From Rhodoferax ferrireducens T118 (GTDB lineage: Bacteria > Pseudomonadota > Gammaproteobacteria > Burkholderiales > Burkholderiaceae_C): DNA of 64,000 nucleotides. The stretch spans positions 3,844,001 to 3,908,000 of the forward strand of contig NC_007908.1 in the NCBI RefSeq assembly GCF_000013605.1, in the 5' to 3' direction. The position numbers and the translations under genes were made by a program. This document shows, piece after piece, positions 25,731 to 34,545 of this stretch. The notes beneath the pieces are model-generated. The model saw only the letters and a program-made list of their open reading frames with translations. It was not told where the DNA came from and did no database searches. The stretch's first letter is position 1. Each line of letters opens with the position of its first letter.

Positions 25731-25857
25731 GCGGAGTCCGGTGGTCTGACCAGAGACCTCACCCATGACATCCGACACTGATGGCAACCCGACTTTGAAG
25801 ACCCTGCTGGCGGTGCTGAAGTTGGTCGGGATGCGATTGTCGGTGGAGCCGGAGAAT
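25731..25857 (+). pseudogene. Decayed HigA-like antitoxin fragment
   Basis: From ATG 25765 the frame reads DGNPTLKTLLAVLKLVGMRL, then SVEP, which is the typical end of addiction-module antidote proteins with an HTH. The preceding part of such proteins (GLTRESLY-like) is found just upstream in another frame as GLTRDLT (25743-25763), so a frameshift separates the two halves. The frame continues to 26019 with unrelated residues. No toxin gene is recognisable nearby. I read this as the remnant of a toxin-antitoxin pair. Confidence 0.45.
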
Positions 25858-26025
25858 CACGCGCACGCGTGGACTGACTTGGTATGGGACCGTCTTAGAC
25901 ACAGACCTGACATCCACATCTCCAGACAGCAGACATTCAAAGTTTCATTTTCGACGCCCACTGCGGATATGAACCATGGTAGGACGGGTACAACAGTAGA
26001 AGTCGTTGCCTGCCGATGAACCGGT

Positions 26026-26328
26026 TCAACCGATCATTGTCACGACAGTGTCTTTCAGACTTCCTTCCACCCAGAGGTCCTTGGCCTTTGCGAGAATCTC
26101 CCAATAGGGACGGTCCTGCATCAGTTTGGCGTTGAGCTGGGCCATCTCTTCGAGGCTGTTCATATCAAAAAACCAGTAAACCCTCGTGCTGCCAAACATC
26201 TGGGCGCCCGTCTTCATGCTCATGTTATAGGCCTTGTTTATATGGGATGTAACTTCGTTGCAGAACTGAAGTGCTCCCGGCATGTCCACCGCACTCTTGA
26301 CGGCGGCACTACGAATGAAGCGATACAT
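26026..26328 (-). CDS. Small conserved-looking protein of unknown function
   Basis: The 100-residue product (MYRFIRSAAVKSAVDMPGAL at the start) looks like a folded alpha/beta protein. The segments GSTRVYWFFDMNSLEEMAQL and KLMQDRPYWEILAKAKDLW recall dimeric alpha/beta-barrel (ABM or NIPSNAP-like) proteins that bind small molecules, but this is only a resemblance. It is isolated: the decayed antitoxin lies downstream and 600 bp of empty sequence upstream. The start at 26328 is the first ATG and gives a complete fold. Confidence 0.6.
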   Translation of the reverse strand: MYRFIRSAAVKSAVDMPGALQFCNEVTSHINKAYNMSMKTGAQMFGSTRVYWFFDMNSLEEMAQLNAKLMQDRPYWEILAKAKDLWVEGSLKDTVVTMIG

Positions 26329-26933
26329 AATGGACTCCTATGAATTTTGGTCGGTCGCATCCGTCTCAACCAAGTACGGAAAACCTTTTCATCGCAATAC
26401 AGATGCGGGTTCATAATGTGCTTCGGGATGGCTGATGCTTTTGAGAATAATCAACTGATTCGGTCATGGTTGGAGACCTGACGAAGGCCTATTGCGTAGT
26501 TTGAAGCGGAAGATCAGCGCTGCCCGGATGCGTGCCACTGCCGTTGCGATGGTCGCCACCGAGGCTGTATGTGACCACCCCGGGGTGACAGCCATCACGC
26601 GCTTCAACTCGCGCAATTGGGCATCCAGAAAGCTTACTGCGGTGACCGACCGCTTCCGCTGCGGTCCGGGTCTACAATTTTCTCCAGACCTGACATTCGC
26701 CTCGACGCTCGGCATCCGGCGACGGCGGCTGACTCTTCAAGACACACAGGCGACCGTCGACTTTCGGAACTGCTTACTCTAAAGCCGACATCGGCACGAG
26801 TGGCTTGACCGTCGGCAAAGTGGAGATGATTTCACCGACTGGAGCAACCGCCGTCGACGAATACAAGCCGCAGACCAGTGATTGCCTCCAAGATATAAAG
26901 ATGCTCGGGCATCGGTCGTGGAAAGAATGCAAT
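26329..26933. other. gene-free region, possibly decayed
   Basis: About 600 bp. Frames at 26464-26715 (minus) and 26492-26782 (plus) overlap each other and resemble nothing known. Together with the decayed antitoxin at 25.7 kb and the porin remnant at 28 kb, this looks like a stretch of gene loss or past insertion before the carboxylic-acid cluster. Confidence 0.4.
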
Positions 26934-27848
26934 TCAGTCCTCAATTTGTGCCGATGAAATCGCTGTTTGCATCTCTGCGCACAAGCCATATAGCTGTTGT
27001 GCCGCCGGCGTTAGCACTGATGATCGTCGCTTGATCAGTCCCATCTTGCGTTTAACGACCGGATCGACCAGTGGCACACTGACCAGCAAGGGGTGATCTG
27101 CGGCTGGCATGGCCATGGCGGGCACGACGGCAACCCCCAACCCTGCCTCGACAAGTCCGATCATTGTTGTGCCATGCCGGGTTTCGTACATGCTCTGGGG
27201 TTTATCGTTGACACCAGCCAACGCCTGGTCCAGTAGCAATCGATTGCCTGATGACTTGTTTGCGGAGATGAAGTCGTATTGAGCCAGTTCCGACCAGGTT
27301 ACCTGCGTCTTTTTGGCCAGGGGGTGGTCGCGCCGGCAAGCGGCCACAAAGTGTTCTTCCAGCAGCGGCTCAAACTCCACATCGTTTTCTTGCGAGCCGA
27401 CAAAGTTCAAGCCAAAATCGGCTTCACCGCGTGCCACCGCAATCAGGACTTCGTTTGCGCTGTCATCTATGATCTTGACGCGGATTTTTGGGTAGCGCTG
27501 GTGGTAAAGAGCAATCACGCCGGTGAGGAAGTAGTTCACTGCCGAGGGCACACAGGCCACGGTGACCTCGCCCATCCTGGTAGCCGCGACTCCGCGAATC
27601 CCCAGCAGGGTGGTGTCGAGTGCGTCAAGTATCTGTCTGAGCTGCCGATCGAAGTCACGTCCCACGGTGGTCAGATTGACGCGTCGGGTGGTGCGATCGA
27701 GCAGACGCACGCCAAGCGCTTCCTCCAGCTTTTCAATGCGCCGGCTGAACGCCGGTTGCGAGATATGCACCGATTCAGCTGCCTTGCGAAAACTGCCCAT
27801 TTCCGCCACAGCCCTGAAGGCCAACAAGTCATCGAGGTCAAAGTTCAT
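26934..27848 (-). CDS. LysR-family regulator, probable regulator of the tricarboxylate cluster
   Basis: From ATG 27848 the protein has 304 residues. It contains the winged helix SFRKAAESVHISQPAFSRRIEKLEEALGV and a complete effector-binding domain (GEVTVACVPSAVNYFLTGVIAL, GEADFGLNFVGSQENDVEFEPL, GLGVAVVPAMAMPAADHPLLV). It is divergent from the porin remnant and the TRAP/itaconate/Tcu genes, the usual arrangement for a LysR activator of the adjacent operon. In Salmonella the LysR protein TcuR controls tricarballylate genes. The 177-bp gap contains a classic LysR box, ATTGAT-N11-ATCAAT. The effector is presumably one of the cluster's acids, which is an inference. Confidence 0.88.
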   Translation of the reverse strand: MNFDLDDLLAFRAVAEMGSFRKAAESVHISQPAFSRRIEKLEEALGVRLLDRTTRRVNLTTVGRDFDRQLRQILDALDTTLLGIRGVAATRMGEVTVACVPSAVNYFLTGVIALYHQRYPKIRVKIIDDSANEVLIAVARGEADFGLNFVGSQENDVEFEPLLEEHFVAACRRDHPLAKKTQVTWSELAQYDFISANKSSGNRLLLDQALAGVNDKPQSMYETRHGTTMIGLVEAGLGVAVVPAMAMPAADHPLLVSVPLVDPVVKRKMGLIKRRSSVLTPAAQQLYGLCAEMQTAISSAQIED

Positions 27849-27871
27849 CGTCATCTCATTATTTGGGGTCT

Positions 27872-27894
27872 ATTGATGCATATTGTGGATCAAT
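27872..27894. promoter_or_regulatory. LysR-type operator ATTGAT-N11-ATCAAT
   Basis: The arms are perfect complements separated by 11 bases, which fits the T-N11-A rule for LysR boxes. The site lies 24 bases before the start of the LysR gene and about 130 bases before the porin remnant. A second symmetric pair, TGCATATT (27878-27884 region) and AATATGCA (about 27903-27910), overlaps it. Confidence 0.55.
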
Positions 27895-28025
27895 CAATCC
27901 TAAATATGCAATTCACAAATCAACACAAGGACGCGATCATTCGCGCCAGCGTTTTCGCCGATCTTGAAATCCAGGACGACACAACGCGAACCGAGTAACC
28001 GAAAAAAATATTGGAAGACAAACTC

Positions 28026-28466
28026 ATGAATCCTTATAAGCAGGCCACCAAAGCCTGTGTCTCAATAGCTGTTCTGACTGGGGCCTGCGCCGTCAACGCG
28101 CAAAGCACAGTCGCCCTTCACGGTATTGCAGACGCCAGCGTACGCTGCACCGACGGCCTTGGCATTGACTACGGCCCTTCAGGTGCAGCCACCGGCGCCT
28201 ATCGGCTTGACAACTCCGTCAAATACTCGGGCAAGTTCAGCGACTTCACTGTGCAGGCCACGCATGCTTTTGGTGAACAAGCCGCCAGCTCATCGGCCCT
28301 GTCCTCCTCGGGCGTGGGCATGAGCTACCAAACCGCTGATGTTGCGGCAACCCTGGGTTACGCTGAATTCAAAAGTGCAGCGAACCTTCAACTCAAAGGC
28401 TATGTGGCAGCGACCTTACCCGGCGCGGCCAATGGCATGTCGCTCGGGCTGGTGCACACCTCTTAA
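28026..28466 (+). pseudogene. Internally deleted Gram-negative porin
   Basis: The 146-codon frame starts with a signal peptide (ACVSIAVLTGACAVNAQ) and the typical first strand of a Comamonadaceae porin (STVALHGIADASVR). It then jumps to strands normally found in the middle of the barrel (RLDNSVKYSGKFSDFTVQA, GVGMSYQTADVAATLGYAEF) and stops at GLVHTS. Full porins have 330-380 residues and end in Phe. Both an internal and a C-terminal part are missing, so no 16-strand barrel can form. It precedes the TRAP genes by 42 bases. It was presumably once the outer-membrane channel of this cluster. Confidence 0.7.
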
Positions 28467-28508
28467 AAGCGGATACCCGTTCAATCCCTACAAAACCAGG
28501 AGACAAGA

Positions 28509-29540
28509 ATGACCCCAAATACCACCCAACGTGTTGTTACAAGAGCGATCAAAACGCTGACCGGCCTCTTCACATGCGCCGTACTTTCGATGCCAATGGC
28601 GGCGTTGGCGCAAGCCCCCATCATCATCAAATTTTCACATGTCGCTGCCATTGACACACCAAAGGGCCAAGCAGCTGAATACTTCAAAAAAATCGTCGAG
28701 GAGCGCACCAAAGGTCAAGTCAAGGTCGAGGTGTTTGCCAACAGCACCCTGTTTAAGGACAAAGAGGAGCTTGAAGCGCTGCAAATCGGCGCGGTGCAGA
28801 TGCTGGCCCCGGTGCCGGGCAAGTTTGGCCCGCTTGGTGTCAAGGAATTTGAGGTGTTCGATTTGCCCTATATCTTCAAGGACATCGATGCGGTGCACCG
28901 TTTTGCCCGCGGCCCGGGCGGTGCCAGTCTGTTGAAAAGGCTCGAATCGCGCGGTGTCACAGGCTTGGCCTATTGGGACAACGGCTTTCGGGTCATGAGC
29001 GCCAACAAACCGATCCACGTCCCCAGCGACATGAAGGGGCTGAAGATGCGCATCAACTCCAGCAAGGTCAATGCATCCATCATGAAGTCGGTCGGTGCGC
29101 AGCCGCAAAGTCTGGCGTTTTCCGAGGTCTATCAGGCGCTGCAAACCGGTGTGGTCGATGGCACCGAAGGCCCGCTGTCCAACCTGTACACACAAAAGCA
29201 ATATGAAGTGCAGAAACATGTGACTTTGAGCTACCACACCATCAGCAACTATGTGGTGGTGACCAACAAGAAGTTCTGGGACGGCCTGCCAGCCCCCATT
29301 CGCAGCACACTCGAAACCGCCATCAAAGATGCCACAGTCTTCAATGACAGCGTGGCAGAAAAAGATGAGGCGGCATCGCTTGCCGCCATCAAGGCCTCAG
29401 GCAAGTCCACGGTGTACGCACCGAGTGCCGCCGAACGGGACGCATGGGCCAAAGCCATGGCCCCGGTGCATGCCGAAATGGCAGACCGGGTCGGAGGCAA
29501 AACCTTCATCGACACGGTACGCGCCGCCTCGGCGAACTGA
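28509..29540 (+). CDS. dctP: TRAP transporter solute-binding protein DctP
   Basis: The 343-residue protein has a signal peptide (residues 1-35, ending MAALAQA) and the DctP fold: IIIKFSHVAAIDTPKGQAAEYF near the mature N-terminus, the ligand-arginine region GLKMRINSSKVNASIMKSVG, then FSEVYQALQTGVVDGTEGPL. It captures an organic acid in the periplasm and passes it to DctQM. The operon suggests tricarballylate, aconitate or itaconate as ligand. The gene opens the intact part of the operon, 42 bases after the porin remnant. Confidence 0.93.
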   Translation: MTPNTTQRVVTRAIKTLTGLFTCAVLSMPMAALAQAPIIIKFSHVAAIDTPKGQAAEYFKKIVEERTKGQVKVEVFANSTLFKDKEELEALQIGAVQMLAPVPGKFGPLGVKEFEVFDLPYIFKDIDAVHRFARGPGGASLLKRLESRGVTGLAYWDNGFRVMSANKPIHVPSDMKGLKMRINSSKVNASIMKSVGAQPQSLAFSEVYQALQTGVVDGTEGPLSNLYTQKQYEVQKHVTLSYHTISNYVVVTNKKFWDGLPAPIRSTLETAIKDATVFNDSVAEKDEAASLAAIKASGKSTVYAPSAAERDAWAKAMAPVHAEMADRVGGKTFIDTVRAASAN

Positions 29541-29627
29541 TCCCCTGATTTATCAAGACAGCCCGTCGGCCATCCACTAGCAGTATGGCCCGGGCATGAA
29601 CACGCCCCAAAAGTCTGGAGACACGCC

Positions 29628-30287
29628 ATGAAATTTCTTGATCGACTTGAGGAGACGTTCATCGCCTTCCTCATTGCCGGTGCCACGCTGGTTATTTTTG
29701 CAGCCGTGGTGCACCGCTTTGTTGCCTCCTGGAGCATTCCCGTGGTTCAGGAACTGGCGCTTGCCATCAACATGTCCTGGGCGCAGGAGCTGTGCATCAT
29801 CATGTTTGTCTGGATGGCCAAGTTTGGCGCGGCCTACGGTGTGCGCACCGGCATTCACGTCGGGGTCGATGTGTTGATCAACCAATTGGGCGAACGGAAG
29901 CGCCGACGGTTTGTTCTATTCGGGTTGCTCGCAGGTGCGCTGTTCACCCTCATCGTCGCTGTGCTCGGGGTCCGCTTTGTCTGGGAAAACGGCGCGCACT
30001 ACGCCTTCATGAATACATTGGGACAAGCTTCCGAAGGCATATTTCCCGGGCCGACGACGCCTGATCTGGAGTGGCAAACCTGGATCGTCTATTCGGCCGT
30101 TCCGCTGGGCACGGCCCTGATGTGCTTTCGGTTTTTGCAGGTGGCCTGGACTTTTGCCCGCACCGGCGAACTGCCGCACCACGACCATGGCCACGTAGAC
30201 GGCTTGGACGAACCCGATGTCGAAGACGAATTCCATCCGCATGACCTGCACACCTCGCGCCACGGCAACGCCAAAGGGAACCCATAA
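29628..30287 (+). CDS. dctQ: TRAP transporter small permease DctQ with a His-rich tail
   Basis: The 219-residue protein has four predicted membrane helices, beginning at about residues 10-35 and including the conserved WAQELCIIMFVWMAKFGAAYG region. It pairs with DctM in the inner membrane. It differs from typical DctQ (about 160-190 residues) in its last 40 residues, which are acidic and rich in histidine (HHDHGHVDGLDEPDVEDEFH, then HPHD). That tail may bind metal or simply be disordered. The stop is two bases before the dctM start. Confidence 0.9.
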   Translation: MKFLDRLEETFIAFLIAGATLVIFAAVVHRFVASWSIPVVQELALAINMSWAQELCIIMFVWMAKFGAAYGVRTGIHVGVDVLINQLGERKRRRFVLFGLLAGALFTLIVAVLGVRFVWENGAHYAFMNTLGQASEGIFPGPTTPDLEWQTWIVYSAVPLGTALMCFRFLQVAWTFARTGELPHHDHGHVDGLDEPDVEDEFHPHDLHTSRHGNAKGNP

Positions 30288-30289
30288 CC

Positions 30290-31573
30290 ATGAGCACTGC
30301 TGTCATCCTCTTTCTGCTGATCGCGCTCATGCTAACCGGCATGCCGATCTCTATTTCGCTTGGACTTACCGTCCTTTCGTTTCTGTACCTGTTCACCCAT
30401 GTGCCGATTGAGTCCGTCGCACTCAAGCTGTTCACCGGCATCGAGAAGTTCGAGATCATGGCGATTCCGTTCTTCATCCTGGCGGGCAACTTCCTGACCC
30501 ACGGCGGCGTGGCCCGGCGCATGATCCATTTTGCGACCTCCATGGTCGGCCATTTCTACGGTGGCCTGGGACTCTCCGGTGTGGTGGCCTGCGCCCTGTT
30601 TGCTGCAATATCAGGCTCGTCACCCGCTACGGTTGTCGCCATCGGTTCGATTTTGTTGCCGGCCATGGTCAAGGCGGGCTACCCCATGAAATTTGGTGCC
30701 GGTGTGGTGACCACGGCCGGCGGGCTGGGCATTCTGATTCCGCCGTCGATTGCGATGATCATCTACGCGGTGGCCACCAATTCGTCGATTGGCGCGCTGT
30801 TCATGGCCGGTGTGATTCCCGGCCTGCTGCTGGCCGTGTTGCTGGGCGTGACCACCTGGTATGTGGCCCGCAAAAACAATTACCCACGCCAGCGCAAGGC
30901 CAGCTGGGCCGAGCGTTGGAAAGCCCTGCGTGAAGCCATCTGGGGCGTGCTGTTGGTGGTTATCGTGATGGGTGGAATCTACTCCGGTGTGTTCACGCCC
31001 ACAGAGGCTGCTGCGGTAGCGGCGGTCTACGCCTTTGTCATTGCAATCTTTGTCTACAAGGACATGCAACTTAAAGACGTGCCCAAGGTCTTGGTTTCCT
31101 CGGCCAATATGAGCGCCATGCTGCTCTACATCATCACCAATGCGGCTCTGTTCTCTTTTTTGATGTCTTACCAGCATGTGCCCGAAGAAATGGCGGGCTG
31201 GATGTTGTCGCAGGGTTTGGGTCAGGTCGGATTCCTGTTGATGGCCAACATCTTGCTGCTGGCGGCGGGCAACTTCATGGAGCCTTCCTCCATCATCCTG
31301 ATCCTGGCGCCCATCCTCTTTCCCATTGCCATCAAGCTGGGTATTGACCCCATCCACTTCGGCATCATCATGACGGTGAATATGGAGATCGGCATGTGCC
31401 ACCCGCCGGTTGGCCTGAACCTGTACGTGGCCTCGGGCATCACCAAGATGGGCATCACCGAACTCACGGTGGCGGTCTGGCCCTGGCTGCTGACGATGCT
31501 GGGCTTCCTGGTGCTGGTGACCTACTGGGCCCCGCTGTCCATCTGGCTGCCAAAAGCCCTCGGAATGATGTAA
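30290..31573 (+). CDS. dctM: TRAP transporter large permease DctM
   Basis: The 427-residue protein has the usual DctM length and about twelve membrane segments. Characteristic stretches are AIPFFILAGNFLTHGGVARRM, AAISGSSPATVVAIGSILLP, GGLGILIPPSIAMIIYAVAT and the C-terminal GMCHPPVGLNLYVASGITK. It forms the sodium-driven channel that takes substrate from DctP. The spacing and order dctP-dctQ-dctM followed by acid-degrading enzymes mirror itaconate clusters of pseudomonads, where a TRAP system sits next to ict, ich and ccl. Confidence 0.95.
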   Translation: MSTAVILFLLIALMLTGMPISISLGLTVLSFLYLFTHVPIESVALKLFTGIEKFEIMAIPFFILAGNFLTHGGVARRMIHFATSMVGHFYGGLGLSGVVACALFAAISGSSPATVVAIGSILLPAMVKAGYPMKFGAGVVTTAGGLGILIPPSIAMIIYAVATNSSIGALFMAGVIPGLLLAVLLGVTTWYVARKNNYPRQRKASWAERWKALREAIWGVLLVVIVMGGIYSGVFTPTEAAAVAAVYAFVIAIFVYKDMQLKDVPKVLVSSANMSAMLLYIITNAALFSFLMSYQHVPEEMAGWMLSQGLGQVGFLLMANILLLAAGNFMEPSSIILILAPILFPIAIKLGIDPIHFGIIMTVNMEIGMCHPPVGLNLYVASGITKMGITELTVAVWPWLLTMLGFLVLVTYWAPLSIWLPKALGMM

Positions 31574-31638
31574 CAAATCGTGCTCAAGCCCTTATGAACA
31601 CTGCGCAAGACGCTCACTTTTTTAAAGGAAACTCACCC

Positions 31639-32484
31639 ATGAACCTGACCGACTGGATTGGCCGTAGCGAACGCGTGTGCGACACGGCTACACCAACGCC
31701 TTACGCCGCGCTGTCAGCAACTTTCGACCGCGAACCCACACGACCTGAAGCGGGCACACCGCTGCCGCCGCTGTGGCATTGGCTGTACTTTTTGCCGCTG
31801 GTCCGCCAATCCGAAATTGGGCCCGACGGTCATGCCAAGCGCGGTGGCTTCTTGCCCCCGGTGCCGTTGCCACGGCGCATGTGGGCGGGTAGCCAATTCA
31901 CTTTTCACAAGCCACTTTGCATTGGCGATGCGCTGGAGCGCACCTCGACGATCATCGAAGTGTCTGAAAAATCCGGCCGCACCGGCAAGTTGGTATTTGT
32001 CAAGGTGCGCCATGAGATTCGTCGTGAGGGTGAACCCGATGTCGCATTGACCGAGTTTCACGACATCGTTTACCGCGAAGCCGCCCGCCCCGACGATGTG
32101 GCACCACCACCCAAAGCTGCACCGGCCACATGCGCCTGGGAAAAGCGCTGGGTGCCTGACGACGTGCTGCTGTTTCGCTACTCGGCGCTCACCTTCAACG
32201 GCCACCGCATCCACTACGACCGGAAATACGTCACAGAGGTTGAGGGCTACCCCGGCCTGATCGTACATGGCCCGATGGTCGCCACACTGCTGTTGGATTT
32301 GCTGCGCCACCAGATGCCCGATGCGCAAGTGCTGAGCTACGAGTTCCGCGCCGTGCGCCCAGTGTTTGACATCAACACCTTCTCCGTCTGTGGCGAGCCG
32401 CAAGACGACGGTAAAACCATCCACCTGTGGGCCAAGGACCATGAAGGCTGGCTGACCATGGATGCCACTGCGGTCATCGCCTGA
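31639..32484 (+). CDS. Itaconyl-CoA / mesaconyl-C4-CoA hydratase-like protein (MaoC-type hot-dog)
   Basis: The ATG at 31639 gives 281 residues, the size of Ich and of mesaconyl-C4-CoA hydratase. The N-terminal half is a FAS1-like dehydratase domain (GGFLPPVPLPRRMWAGSQFTF). The C-terminal half has the MaoC hydratase motif FRYSALTFNGHRIHYD, with the catalytic His and Asp spacing, then GLIVHGPMVATLLLDLL. In itaconate degradation this enzyme converts itaconyl-CoA to citramalyl-CoA. The neighbours downstream (CoA-transferase and CitE-like lyase) complete that pathway. Another C4/C5 acyl-CoA hydration is possible. Confidence 0.82.
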   Translation: MNLTDWIGRSERVCDTATPTPYAALSATFDREPTRPEAGTPLPPLWHWLYFLPLVRQSEIGPDGHAKRGGFLPPVPLPRRMWAGSQFTFHKPLCIGDALERTSTIIEVSEKSGRTGKLVFVKVRHEIRREGEPDVALTEFHDIVYREAARPDDVAPPPKAAPATCAWEKRWVPDDVLLFRYSALTFNGHRIHYDRKYVTEVEGYPGLIVHGPMVATLLLDLLRHQMPDAQVLSYEFRAVRPVFDINTFSVCGEPQDDGKTIHLWAKDHEGWLTMDATAVIA

Positions 32485-32493
32485 GGAGTCAAC

Positions 32494-33675
32494 ATGCAAC
32501 CTCTCAAAGGCATCACCATTGTCACCCTGGAGCACGCCATTGCGGCGCCCTTCGCCACCCGCCAGCTGGCCGACCTGGGTGCACGCGTCATCAAGATCGA
32601 GCGCCCCGGCGTAGGCGACTTTGCCCGCGGCTACGACAACCGGGTGCGCGGCATAGCCTCGCACTTTGTCTGGACCAACCGCAGCAAGGAAAGCCTGACG
32701 CTTGATGTCAAGCACCCCGAGGCGCAAAAAATCCTCAAACGCATCATCGACGAAGAAGCCGACGTGGTGGTGCAAAACCTGGCTCCCGGTGCTGCAGCCC
32801 GCCTGGGCCTGTCGTATGAGGTGTTGAGCCAGGCCAAGCCCGGCATCATCGTCTGCGATATTTCCGGCTATGGCGACAACGGCCCTTACCGCGACAAAAA
32901 AGCCTACGACCTGCTGATCCAGAGCGAGGCCGGTTTTGTGTCCGTCACCGGCACCGAAGACACACCTTCCAAGGCCGGGCCATCGATTGCCGACATTGCC
33001 GCCGGTATGTATGCCTACACCAACATCCTGGCCGCACTGATGCACCGCCAACAGACTGGCGAGGGCCAGCACATCGACATTTCCATGCTCGAGGCCCTGA
33101 CCGAGTGGATGGGCTACCCGCTGTACTACAGCCTGGACGGTGCCGCGCCGCCCAAGCGCACCGGTGCCAGCCACGCCACCATCTACCCCTACGGCCCGTT
33201 CCCGGCTGGTGACGGCAAGACCGTGATGCTGGGCCTGCAAAACGAACGCGAGTGGAAAGCCTTTTGCGAGCAAGTGTTGCAGCAGCCCGAGTTGGCTGCA
33301 GACGAGCGTTTTGCCAGCAACCCCAAGCGGGTGGCGTTGCGCACCACGCTGTACGCGCTGATCGTGCAAACCTTCTCCAGCCTGAGCGCAGCGCAAGTGG
33401 TGCAGCGCCTGGAAGCGGCGCAAATTGCCAACGCCCAAGTCAACACCATGGCCGAGGTCTGGGCGCATCCGCAACTTCAGGCACGCAAGCGCTGGGCTTC
33501 GGTGGACACCTCGGTGGGCACGGTGCCCGCCCTGCTGCCCCCGGGCTCCTGGAGCAAGGGTGCACCCCGCATGGATGCGGTGCCGGCCCTGGGTCAGCAC
33601 ACCGATGGCATTCTGGCCACGCTGGGCTACAGCGCGGAACAATTCGCCGCATTACACGCTGAAGGTGCCGTGTGA
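32494..33675 (+). CDS. Family III CoA-transferase (CaiB/BaiF), probable itaconate CoA-transferase
   Basis: The 393-residue protein has the CaiB/BaiF hallmarks: an N-terminal DLGARVIKIERPGVGDFARG, NRSKESLTLDVKHPEAQKIL, CDISGYGDNGPYRDKKAYDL with the catalytic Asp in KKAYDLLIQ, and DIAAGMYAYTNILAALMHR. It should transfer CoA from a donor such as succinyl-CoA to a dicarboxylic acid. The position between the hydratase and the citramalyl-CoA lyase gene suggests itaconate as acceptor, as for Ict of Pseudomonas aeruginosa. Mesaconate or citramalate are alternatives. Nine bases separate it from the hydratase gene, and it overlaps the lyase gene by four. Confidence 0.85.
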   Translation: MQPLKGITIVTLEHAIAAPFATRQLADLGARVIKIERPGVGDFARGYDNRVRGIASHFVWTNRSKESLTLDVKHPEAQKILKRIIDEEADVVVQNLAPGAAARLGLSYEVLSQAKPGIIVCDISGYGDNGPYRDKKAYDLLIQSEAGFVSVTGTEDTPSKAGPSIADIAAGMYAYTNILAALMHRQQTGEGQHIDISMLEALTEWMGYPLYYSLDGAAPPKRTGASHATIYPYGPFPAGDGKTVMLGLQNEREWKAFCEQVLQQPELAADERFASNPKRVALRTTLYALIVQTFSSLSAAQVVQRLEAAQIANAQVNTMAEVWAHPQLQARKRWASVDTSVGTVPALLPPGSWSKGAPRMDAVPALGQHTDGILATLGYSAEQFAALHAEGAV

Positions 33676-34520
33676 ACGCAATGAACTCCATGAATGTCGC
33701 GCAGCCCCTCACCTACCTGTTTGTGCCGGGCAACCGGCCCGAGCGTTTTGCCAAGGCCCTGGCCAGCGGCGCGGATCGGGTCATTCTTGACCTGGAAGAT
33801 GCGGTGGCACCCGCTGATAGGGCCCAAGCGCGTGGGGCCATCGCAGACTGGGTCGGGACCTTGACCCTGCAAGACTGCGCGCGTTTGCTGGTACGTATCA
33901 ACGACGTGACAAGCCCCTGCCATGTTGATGATGTTTTCTGGCTGCAGTCCTCGCCAATCAACCATATCATGCTATCAAAATGCGAGTCTCCTGCACAAGT
34001 GGCACAGGTCTTGGCTCACATGCCACCCGGCTCCAGCGTGTTGCCGCTGATCGAGACCGTGCGTGGCGTGCTGGCCGCCAACGCTATCGCACAGGCCAAG
34101 CAGGTAGAACGGCTGGCCTTTGGTTCGCTGGACTACCTGCTCGATCTGGATCTGCCCGGCCCCGGCTTTGCGCTGGATGCGGCAGCCCTTGCCATTGCCA
34201 TGGCATCTCGCGCCGCGGACCTGCCCCCACCGGTGGCCGGGGTCACACCCGAGCTGGACGCGGGCCAGGTGCAGCGTGATCTGGTCCACGCCCGCGCCCT
34301 GGGTTTTGGGGCCAAGATGTGTATCCACCCGACCCAGGTGGCCGTGGTGCGCGAGGCCTTCACGCCCGACGCGCAAGCGCTCGCCTGGGCCCAGCGCGTC
34401 ATCACCCAATGGCGGCAGTCCAACGGGGCAGGCGCAATCCAGGTCGACGGGAAGATGGTCGACAAACCGGTGCTGTTACGCGCCGAGCGCATTCTGGCCT
34501 TCTCAAACAAATTTATTTAA
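33672..34520 (+). CDS. CitE-like lyase, probable citramalyl-CoA lyase
   Basis: The 282-residue protein belongs to the CitE/HpcH family, with YLFVPGNRPERFAKALASG and VILDLEDAVAP near the N-terminus (phosphate loop and Mg ligands). RLLVRINDV, LPLIETVRGVLAAN with the metal Glu, and GFGAKMCIHPTQVAVV follow. Such enzymes cleave beta-hydroxyacyl-CoA compounds. The context predicts citramalyl-CoA to acetyl-CoA and pyruvate, the last step of itaconate breakdown. Malyl-CoA or citryl-CoA type activity cannot be excluded. An overlap of ATGA type with the CoA-transferase gene suggests coupled translation. Confidence 0.85.
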   Translation: MNAMNSMNVAQPLTYLFVPGNRPERFAKALASGADRVILDLEDAVAPADRAQARGAIADWVGTLTLQDCARLLVRINDVTSPCHVDDVFWLQSSPINHIMLSKCESPAQVAQVLAHMPPGSSVLPLIETVRGVLAANAIAQAKQVERLAFGSLDYLLDLDLPGPGFALDAAALAIAMASRAADLPPPVAGVTPELDAGQVQRDLVHARALGFGAKMCIHPTQVAVVREAFTPDAQALAWAQRVITQWRQSNGAGAIQVDGKMVDKPVLLRAERILAFSNKFI

Positions 34521-34545
34521 CTTTCACACAGACAGGGGAAACCTC

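Noticed and set aside
31714..33642. 642-codon frame opposite the hydratase and CoA-transferase genes
   Set aside because: It spans two genes in antisense and has no recognisable motif.
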